This document shows positions 57,374 through 64,000 of a DNA stretch of 64,000 nt, in pieces. Both the position numbers and the translations under genes were made by a program. The stretch comes from Mycolicibacterium frederiksbergense (lineage in GTDB: Bacteria; Actinomycetota; Actinomycetes; Mycobacteriales; Mycobacteriaceae). The stretch spans positions 372,001 to 436,000 of the forward strand of contig NZ_JARXVE010000001.1 of assembly GCF_029893345.1 (NCBI RefSeq), read 5' to 3'. Within the stretch, counting starts at the first letter, position 1. Each line of letters starts with the position of its first letter. The notes below the pieces were generated by a model that was not told the origin of the DNA, did not search any database, and worked only from the letters and a program-made list of their open reading frames with translations.

Positions 57374-57414
57374 ATGGGTCCGATCAGCAATCAAACCGAA
57401 ATGACTTCTAGCAC

Positions 57415-58422
57415 ATGACATTACCGATACTCGGTCCGATGAGCCTGTCCGGCTTCGCGCACCCGTGGTGGTTCCTGTTCCTGCTCGTCGTATTGGGCCT
57501 GATGGCCTTCTACATCGTCGTGCAGCGGGCGCGTCAGCAGCGGGTCCTGCGGTTTGCCAACATGGAGCTGCTGGAAAGCGTGGCGCCGCAACAGCCGACC
57601 CGTTGGCGGCATGTGCCGGCGGCCCTGCTGGCGGTCTCGCTGATGCTGCTGACGATCGCGATGGCGGGCCCCACCCACGACGTGCGGATTCCACGCAATC
57701 GCGCGGTGGTGATGCTGGTGATCGACGTCTCGCAGTCGATGCGGGCGACCGACGTCGCACCCAGCCGTCTGGCCGCCGCGCAGGAAGCCGCAAAGCAGTT
57801 CGCCGATCAGCTGACCCCGGGAATCAACCTGGGCCTGATCGCGTATGCCGGCACGGCGACGGTGCTGGTGCAGCCGACGACCAACCGTGAGGCCACCAAA
57901 ACCGCCCTGGACAAGCTGCAGCTGGCCGACCGGACCGCCACCGGTGAGGGCGTGTTCACCGCGTTGCAGGCCATCGCCACCGTCGGTGCGGTGATCGGCG
58001 GCGGCGACGAAAAGCCGCCCGCGCGCATCGTGCTGATGTCTGACGGCAAGGAAACCGTGCCGTCCAACCCGGACAACCCCAAGGGCGCCTACACCGCCGC
58101 GCGTACCGCCAAGGACCAGGGCGTGCCGATCTCGACGGTGTCCTTCGGTACCCCCTATGGCTATGTCGAGATCAACGATCAGCGTCAGCCGGTGCCGGTC
58201 GACGACGAGATGCTCGGCAAGATCGCCAAGCTGTCTGGTGGTGATGCGTTCACCGCGTCCAGCCTGCAGCAGCTCAAGGCGGTGTTCAGCTCGCTGCAGC
58301 AGCAGATCGGCTACGAGACCATCAAGGGTGATGCCAGCCTTGGTTGGCTGCGGCTGGGTGCGCTGGTGCTGGCGGTGGCCGGGGTGGCGGCCCTGGTGAT
58401 CAACCGCAGGCTGCCCGGCTGA
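57415..58422 (+). CDS. membrane-anchored VWA-domain protein
   Basis: This 335-residue protein has two N-terminal membrane segments (about 18-36 and 67-85), a VWA domain with [17 protein letters not shown] (Asp104, Ser106, Ser108), and a C-terminal membrane segment. It is the VWA partner of the MoxR1/DUF58 proteins. Similar BatA-type proteins are tied to envelope or stress functions. The start ATG at 57415 is after the repeat block and lacks a strong ribosome site. Confidence 0.9.
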   Translation: MTLPILGPMSLSGFAHPWWFLFLLVVLGLMAFYIVVQRARQQRVLRFANMELLESVAPQQPTRWRHVPAALLAVSLMLLTIAMAGPTHDVRIPRNRAVVMLVIDVSQSMRATDVAPSRLAAAQEAAKQFADQLTPGINLGLIAYAGTATVLVQPTTNREATKTALDKLQLADRTATGEGVFTALQAIATVGAVIGGGDEKPPARIVLMSDGKETVPSNPDNPKGAYTAARTAKDQGVPISTVSFGTPYGYVEINDQRQPVPVDDEMLGKIAKLSGGDAFTASSLQQLKAVFSSLQQQIGYETIKGDASLGWLRLGALVLAVAGVAALVINRRLPG

Positions 58423-58425
58423 TAG

Positions 58426-59262
<837 letters not shown>

Positions 59263-59323
59263 TCCAAAAGCTTTGGCTCACTAGAATTTTCGCTCAATTT
59301 TTGGGGAAGAAGGAGGCACACTA

Positions 59324-60133
59324 ATGGCAGGTTTGCTCGAAGGCAAGCGCATCCTCGTGTCCGGGATCATCACCGACTCGTCGATCGCGTTCCACATCGC
59401 CAAGGTGGCCCAGGAAGCCGGCGCCGAACTGGTGCTCACCGGGTTCAACCGGATGAAGCTGGTCCAGCGCATCGCCGACCGGTTGCCCAAGCCGGCACCT
59501 CTGCTGGAACTCGACGTGCAGAACGAGGAGCACCTGGCGAGCCTGGCCGACCGGGTCAGCGAGGCGATCGGTGCGGGCAACAAGCTCGACGGCGTGGTGC
59601 ACTCGATCGGTTTCATGCCGCAGAGCGGAATGGGCGTCAACCCGTTCTTCGACGCTCCCTACGAGGACGTGGCCAAGGGTATTCACATCTCGGCGTACTC
59701 GTATGCCTCCCTGGCCAAGGCGCTGCTGCCGATCATGAATGAGGGCGGCGGCATCGTCGGCATGGACTTCGACCCGACCCGGGCGATGCCGGCCTACAAC
59801 TGGATGACGGTGGCCAAGAGCGCGCTGGAGTCGGTCAACCGGTTCGTGGCGCGCGAGGCCGGCAAGGTTGGTGTGCGGTCGAACCTTGTTGCGGCAGGCC
59901 CGATTCGGACCCTGGCCATGAGTGCGATCGTCGGCGGAGCGCTCGGCGACGAGGCGGGCCAGCAGATGCAGCTGCTCGAAGAGGGCTGGGATCAGCGGGC
60001 GCCGATCGGCTGGAACATGAAGGATCCGACGCCGGTTGCCAAGACCGTGTGCGCGTTGCTGTCCGACTGGCTGCCCGCCACCACCGGCACCATCATTTAC
60101 GCCGACGGCGGCGCCAGCACCCAGCTGCTGTGA
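59324..60133 (+). CDS. inhA: enoyl-ACP reductase InhA
   Basis: This 269-residue NADH-dependent enoyl reductase of mycolic acid synthesis has the opening [20 protein letters not shown] and HSIGFMPQ with the isoniazid-relevant Ser94. Catalytic Tyr158 and Lys165 lie in [12 protein letters not shown], and [16 protein letters not shown] is near the end. Ile21, Ser94 and Ile95 are wild type. It starts 61 bases after fabG1 with GAAGGAGG upstream. The C-terminus GGASTQLL is standard. Confidence 0.97.
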   Translation: MAGLLEGKRILVSGIITDSSIAFHIAKVAQEAGAELVLTGFNRMKLVQRIADRLPKPAPLLELDVQNEEHLASLADRVSEAIGAGNKLDGVVHSIGFMPQSGMGVNPFFDAPYEDVAKGIHISAYSYASLAKALLPIMNEGGGIVGMDFDPTRAMPAYNWMTVAKSALESVNRFVAREAGKVGVRSNLVAAGPIRTLAMSAIVGGALGDEAGQQMQLLEEGWDQRAPIGWNMKDPTPVAKTVCALLSDWLPATTGTIIYADGGASTQLL

Positions 60134-60152
60134 TGAGCGCTCGCGCGAAGAG
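60131..60152 (+). repeat. dispersed junction repeat after inhA
   Basis: The inhA stop TGA is followed at once by TGAGCGCTCGCGCGAAGAG, the same family as after zwf and DUF58 (one base changed, T to C in the core). Confidence 0.6.
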
Positions 60153-60177
60153 CCAACGGCTCTGACTTGTTTTCCGC

Positions 60178-60234
60178 CGAAACCGCATTCCAGCAGGTGT
60201 GCACTCGCACTAATCCTGCTGGAATGCGGTTTCG
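60178..60234. repeat. perfect 20-bp inverted repeat between inhA and hemZ
   Basis: CGAAACCGCATTCCAGCAGG at 60178-60197 pairs with its exact reverse complement at 60215-60234 around a 17-base loop. The stem could act as a factor-independent terminator, an mRNA stabiliser after inhA, or a mobile-like palindromic element. It has no open reading frame. Confidence 0.75.
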
Positions 60235-60255
60235 CGGTTGAGGGGAGGCGAGTTG

Positions 60256-61308
60256 ATGAACTTTGACGCCGTTTTGCTGCTGTCCTTCGGCGGGCCGGAG
60301 GCGCCGGAGCAGGTGATGCCGTTCCTGGAGAACGTGACCCGGGGGCGCGGCATCCCGGCCGAACGGCTTGCCGACGTCGCCGAGCACTACCTGCATTTCG
60401 GTGGGGTGTCGCCGATCAACGGGATCAACCGGGCGCTGATCGAGCAGTTGCGGGCCCAGCTGCCCGGGGTGCCCGTTTATTTCGGCAACCGCAACTGGGA
60501 GCCCTACGTCGAGGACACCGTTGCGGTGATGCGCGACAACGGAATTCAGCGTGCCGCGGTGTTCACCACCTCGGCCTGGGGTGGATACTCCAGCTGCACC
60601 CAGTACGTCGAGGACATCGCCCGGGCCCGGACGGCGGTGGGTGCCGGCGCGCCGGAGCTGGTCAAGCTTCGCCAGTACTTCGATCATCCACTGCTGGTGC
60701 AGATGTTCGCCGATGCGATCGCGGTGGCAGCCGGTTCATTGCCGGCCGAGCTACGCGATGAGGCCCAGCTGGTGTTCACTGCACACTCGGTGCCGATCGC
60801 CGCCGACGAGCGGCACGGCCCGCGGCTCTACAGCCGGCAGGTCGACTACGCGACGCGGCTGGTGGCCGCCGCGGCGGGATACCGGGATTTCGATCAGGTC
60901 TGGCAGTCGCGGTCGGGTCCGCCCCGGATCCCGTGGCTGGAGCCCGACGTCTCCGATCACCTGACCGCGTTGGGCGGGCAGGGAACCCGGGCGGTGATCG
61001 TGTGCCCGATCGGATTCGTCGCCGACCACATCGAGGTGGTGTGGGACCTCGACCACGAGCTGCGGCTGCAGGCCGAACAGGCCGGGATCGCCTTCGCGCG
61101 GGCCAGCACACCGAATGCCGACGTGCGTTACGCCCGGCTGGCCGCGGGGTTGATCGAGGAGCTGCGCACCGGCGCGTCGCCGCAGCGGGTCGTCGGGCCC
61201 GAGCCGGTGGCAGGTTACGGATTCAGCGTCAACGGTGAGCCGTGTTCACCCGACTGCTGCGGGGATGCGTCGCAGCGGTCTCGGGAACCGAACCGAGCGG
61301 AACGCTAG
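60256..61308 (+). CDS. hemZ: ferrochelatase (coproporphyrin type)
   Basis: This 350-residue ferrochelatase inserts iron into a porphyrin, in actinobacteria generally coproporphyrin III. It has [11 protein letters not shown] at the start, GGYSSCTQY with Cys114, and TAHSVP with the active-site His177. The C-terminal tail PCSPDCC carries Cys330, 334 and 335, candidates for the [2Fe-2S] cluster of actinobacterial enzymes with Cys114. GGGGAGG supports the ATG at 60256. The stop overlaps the convergent gene. Confidence 0.94.
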   Translation: MNFDAVLLLSFGGPEAPEQVMPFLENVTRGRGIPAERLADVAEHYLHFGGVSPINGINRALIEQLRAQLPGVPVYFGNRNWEPYVEDTVAVMRDNGIQRAAVFTTSAWGGYSSCTQYVEDIARARTAVGAGAPELVKLRQYFDHPLLVQMFADAIAVAAGSLPAELRDEAQLVFTAHSVPIAADERHGPRLYSRQVDYATRLVAAAAGYRDFDQVWQSRSGPPRIPWLEPDVSDHLTALGGQGTRAVIVCPIGFVADHIEVVWDLDHELRLQAEQAGIAFARASTPNADVRYARLAAGLIEELRTGASPQRVVGPEPVAGYGFSVNGEPCSPDCCGDASQRSREPNRAER

Positions 61309-62162
61309 TCGCGCCAGGCGGACTGCAGGATCACGTCGTGCGCGGCCAGCCGCGCCGAACGCACCACCTGGGCCAGCGGTCGCATGGCGTCGTCGGCGAT
61401 CTGGAGCTCCGAGGAACTCTGCAGGCCGATCGGCATCAGTCCAGAACTGACCATGATGATCGCGTCCACATGGGCGGCGGTCTCCAGGACCCGCACCGCC
61501 CGGGTGGGCGCGTGGTCGGGGATTCGATGCACCTGGGCGGCTTCCAGGATTCCCTCGACCATGGCGCGGGGATCGTCGACATCCACACCCACTCCGGCGC
61601 GGAGCACACTGAGGGTTTCGGCCGCCGACCGCACCGCCGACCGCAACTGGTACTCGGCCTCTCCGAGATCGAAGTGCGGTGGCGGCGGCAGGACCGGCAG
61701 CGAGTACACCGTCCAGGACAGGGCACGAGGCTCCGGCTCGAATGTGGATTCGGTTTCTAGGTCGTCGAATTCGAAATACTCGAACTCCGGCACCAGCCCG
61801 ACGCCGTCCAGGTTGTCATGAGTCACCAGCACGGCTTCGCCCACGCTCAGCGCATCGCGCTGGAATTGGGTGCCCGCCGGCAGTCCTTGGACGTTGCCGG
61901 GAACCGGTTGCGCCACGGTGATCGCCGGCCTGGTGCCCGACCGGCCGACCGCGGTGCGCAGGGTCTGCAGCAGTGACACCGAACCCGAGTCCTCCAGCTC
62001 GGGCCAGGGCAGCCCGGTGCGGACCGCGGCCTGCGAGTCATAGGCGGTCACAGAATGCATTGGTGCCCATTGGGATAACGCATCGAGGACGTCGTCGGGC
62101 GCGGCCGCGCCGGCGAGCCAGGCGTTGACCCACATCGAAAGCGTTGCGCTTGGACACCACAT
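61305..62162 (-). CDS. conserved hypothetical protein (Rv1486c-like)
   Basis: This 285-residue soluble protein without recognised motif has an N-terminal [16 protein letters not shown], a central acidic stretch [21 protein letters not shown] split into the acidic core [13 protein letters not shown], and a C-terminal region [26 protein letters not shown]. No membrane segments. Convergent to hemZ, with overlapping stops. By position it is the M. tuberculosis Rv1486c orthologue; function unknown. Confidence 0.78.
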   Translation of the reverse strand: MWCPSATLSMWVNAWLAGAAAPDDVLDALSQWAPMHSVTAYDSQAAVRTGLPWPELEDSGSVSLLQTLRTAVGRSGTRPAITVAQPVPGNVQGLPAGTQFQRDALSVGEAVLVTHDNLDGVGLVPEFEYFEFDDLETESTFEPEPRALSWTVYSLPVLPPPPHFDLGEAEYQLRSAVRSAAETLSVLRAGVGVDVDDPRAMVEGILEAAQVHRIPDHAPTRAVRVLETAAHVDAIIMVSSGLMPIGLQSSSELQIADDAMRPLAQVVRSARLAAHDVILQSAWRD

Positions 62163-62207
62163 GATGCTGGCAGTCTAATTGTCGGCCGCCGATCAGGCCG
62201 GATTCGC

Positions 62208-62213
62208 TAGGGT
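62208..62213 (+). promoter_or_regulatory. leaderless -10 element for nfeD
   Basis: TAGGGT, then 6 bases, then the ATG of the NfeD gene. Confidence 0.5.
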
Positions 62214-62219
62214 GGGCGC

Positions 62220-62654
62220 ATGCCCGTACCGCTGATCTGGCTCATCTTGGCGCTGGGACTTGCCGGCGCGGAGGCGCTGACCGGCGACATGTTCCTGCTG
62301 ATGTTGGCCGGTGGAGCGTTGGCCGCGACCGGTTCGAGCTGGCTGTTCGACCTGCCGATTTGGGCGGACGGCGTGGTGTTTCTGGTTGTCTCGGTGCTTT
62401 TGCTGGTAACAGTCCGGCCCTCGCTGCGGCGGCGTCTGGAGGTCGGTCGGGGTCTGCCAGAGCCGATCAAGGCGTTGGAAGGCAAAACCGCGTTGGTCCT
62501 CGACCGTGTCGCGGAGCACGAGGGACAGATCAAGCTCGATGGCGAGGTGTGGACCGCGCGGCCGCTCAACGAGGACGATGTGTACGAACCGGGTGAACAT
62601 GTGACCGTGGTGAGGATCGACGGCGCCACCGCGGTTGTCTTCAAGGCAACATAA
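62220..62654 (+). CDS. NfeD-like membrane protein
   Basis: This 144-residue protein has three hydrophobic segments (about residues 4-20, 24-40 and 50-64) and a C-terminal OB-type domain (ALVLDRVAEHEGQIKLDGEVWTARP). The opening PLIWLILALGLAGAEALTGDMFLLML fits the short NfeD family. NfeD proteins are usually paired with SPFH/stomatin proteins, as here, and are thought to help membrane-domain organisation or proteolysis. Confidence 0.88.
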   Translation: MPVPLIWLILALGLAGAEALTGDMFLLMLAGGALAATGSSWLFDLPIWADGVVFLVVSVLLLVTVRPSLRRRLEVGRGLPEPIKALEGKTALVLDRVAEHEGQIKLDGEVWTARPLNEDDVYEPGEHVTVVRIDGATAVVFKAT

Positions 62655-62684
62655 GGACAACTCAGGACCAGGGAGGGATTGACC

Positions 62685-63872
62685 ATGGAAGGTGCCGTAG
62701 CCGGCCTGATCTTTCTGATTGTGGTGGTGGTGTTCGCCATCATCATCGTGGCCAAATCGGTTGCGCTTATTCCCCAGGCGGAAGCCGCGGTGATCGAGCG
62801 GCTCGGCCGGTACAGCCGCACGGTCAGCGGTCAGCTGACCCTGTTGGTGCCGTTCATCGATCGCATCCGGGCGCGGGTGGACCTCCGTGAGCGGGTGGTG
62901 TCCTTCCCTCCGCAGCCGGTGATCACCGAGGACAACCTGACGCTCAATATCGACACGGTGGTCTATTTCCAGGTGACCAACCCGCAGGCGGCGGTGTACC
63001 AGATCAGCAACTACATCGTCGGCGTGGAACAGCTGACCACCACCACACTGCGCAACGTTGTCGGTGGTATGACCCTGGAGCAGACGCTGACCTCGCGCGA
63101 CTCGATCAACGCCCAGTTGCGTGGCGTGCTGGACGAGGCAACCGGCCGGTGGGGCCTGCGGGTGGCGCGAGTCGAGCTGCGCAGCATCGACCCGCCACCG
63201 TCGATCCAGGAGTCGATGGAAAAGCAGATGAAGGCCGACCGCGACAAGCGAGCCATGATCCTGACCGCCGAAGGCGTACGGGAATCGTCGATCAAACAGG
63301 CTGAGGGCCAGAAGCAGTCGCAGATTCTGGCAGCCGAGGGTGCCAAGCAAGCAGCGATTCTGGCCGCCGAGGCCGACCGGCAGTCGCGGATGCTGCGTGC
63401 TCAGGGCGAGCGGGCCGCGCAGTACCTGCAGGCACAGGGCCAGGCCAAGGCCATCGAGAAGACCTTCGCGGCGATCAAGGCCGGCCGGCCCACCCCGGAG
63501 ATGCTGGCTTACCAATACCTGCAGACGTTGCCGCAGATGGCCAAGGGCGAGGCGAACAAGGTCTGGCTGGTGCCCAGCGACTTCGGTTCGGCGTTGCAAG
63601 GCTTCACCAAGCTGCTCGGCGCGCCCGGTGAGGACGGGGTTTTCCGGTACACCCCGCCGCCGGTCGAGGAGGACCTGCCCAAGCCCGAGGATGACAGCGA
63701 CGAGGTCGCCGGGTGGTTCTCCACCGACACCGACCCGGCGATCGCGCAGGCCGTCGCCAAGGCCGAGGCCGAGGCCCAGGCGACCACCCCGCCGCTGGGT
63801 GCCGCGCCGGCGCAGCCGGCGTTGGAGAATCAGCCGCCCAATGAACTGCCGGGTGGCGCACACCGCGCGTAA
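62685..63872 (+). CDS. SPFH/band 7 membrane protein (QmcA-like)
   Basis: This 395-residue protein has an N-terminal membrane anchor (VAGLIFLIVVVVFAIIIVAKS), the band 7 core (AAVIERLGRYSRTV to VELRSIDPPPSIQESMEKQMKA), an Ala/Gln/Glu coiled region (QILAAEGAKQAAIL), and a Pro/acidic tail. It probably forms membrane microdomain scaffolds with the upstream NfeD. GGAGGG upstream supports the ATG at 62685; a TTG two codons earlier is possible. The 128 bases from here to the window end show no supportable gene. Confidence 0.92.
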   Translation: MEGAVAGLIFLIVVVVFAIIIVAKSVALIPQAEAAVIERLGRYSRTVSGQLTLLVPFIDRIRARVDLRERVVSFPPQPVITEDNLTLNIDTVVYFQVTNPQAAVYQISNYIVGVEQLTTTTLRNVVGGMTLEQTLTSRDSINAQLRGVLDEATGRWGLRVARVELRSIDPPPSIQESMEKQMKADRDKRAMILTAEGVRESSIKQAEGQKQSQILAAEGAKQAAILAAEADRQSRMLRAQGERAAQYLQAQGQAKAIEKTFAAIKAGRPTPEMLAYQYLQTLPQMAKGEANKVWLVPSDFGSALQGFTKLLGAPGEDGVFRYTPPPVEEDLPKPEDDSDEVAGWFSTDTDPAIAQAVAKAEAEAQATTPPLGAAPAQPALENQPPNELPGGAHRA

Positions 63873-64000
63873 CAGCACATCCGACGGCCGTCCGTTGCGC
63901 TGTTCGACGATGCGGGACAACGTGATTGGTCCGCCGCCACCCGATTAGGCGCGCCGCGTCAGCGATGGGGCTGTAACCGCAGCTCTACCATCGGCAGCGG

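Noticed and set aside
57291..57414. Small open frame MSACAKRRR over the triple repeat
   Set aside because: The codons simply reflect the repeat units, with no conservation signal.

Overview
The window looks like chromosomal DNA of a mycobacterium, probably a fast-growing Mycolicibacterium-type species. It is GC-rich, and its gene order matches from memory the M. tuberculosis stretch pgk-tpiA-secG ... zwf-tal-tkt-ctaB-qor ... mptB-sufRBDCSUT ... acn-ripA-ripB-moxR1 ... fabG1-inhA-hemZ-nfeD-SPFH (about Rv1437 to Rv1488). The species cannot be fixed from the sequence alone. Coding density is very high: I see no gene-free stretch over 300 bases, no rRNA or tRNA, no insertion sequence, no CRISPR array and no intein. 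The left edge cuts pgk.

Layout. (1) 1-4550: end of pgk, tpiA, secG, a small secreted Cys protein, and ppc. (2) 4555-13334, minus strand: an accessory catabolic island made of a FAD amine/amino-acid oxidase, HyuB, HyuA, an APC permease, an unusual LuxR-HTH/periplasmic-binding-protein fusion regulator, and a small coiled-coil protein. A perfect 18-bp palindrome lies in front of the permease. (3) 13583-20035, minus strand: the pentose-phosphate operon tkt-tal-zwf-opcA-pgl. (4) 20270-24134: ctaB, a DUF1254/DUF1214 protein, qor, and an ATP-grasp ligase. (5) 24160-33156: a second accessory island for a sugar or polyol. It holds an ABC importer (ATPase, two permeases, lipoprotein), an SDR dehydrogenase, an FGGY kinase, a divergent BtpA/SgcQ protein plus IMPase-like phosphatase, and a DeoR repressor. 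Three copies of TGTGA-N5-TAACAG sit in the two promoter regions and form a probable DeoR regulon. (6) 33245-37711, minus strand: ctaA, an ABC-2 exporter pair, and the mannosyltransferase mptB. (7) 37822-44126: the complete sufR-B-D-C-S-U-T iron-sulfur assembly operon, with an intein-free sufB. (8) 44143-48354: polysaccharide deacetylase, thioredoxin, a crotonase, an ABC-F ATPase, and a tiny HTH protein. (9) 48384-51867: acn with its TetR regulator. (10) 52078-58422: a membrane protein, the peptidoglycan endopeptidases ripA and ripB, moxR1, a DUF58 protein, and a VWA protein. (11) 58489-63872: fabG1-inhA (mycolic acid FAS-II), ferrochelatase, a conserved hypothetical, and an NfeD/SPFH membrane pair.

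How the parts connect. The backbone genes serve central carbon flow (triose phosphates, PPP, anaplerosis), heme A and haem synthesis for respiration (ctaB, ctaA, hemZ), Fe-S supply (suf) with an Fe-S client (acn), and envelope building (mptB, ripA/B, fabG1/inhA). The two islands are self-contained uptake-catabolism-regulation modules with visible operators, and they are the best candidates for undescribed biology. Many junctions are ATGA or GTGA four-base overlaps. Several genes appear to be leaderless, with TANNNT placed 6-7 bases before the start. A short dispersed repeat (core GAGCGCTTGCGCGA) recurs at gene junctions, often directly after a stop codon.
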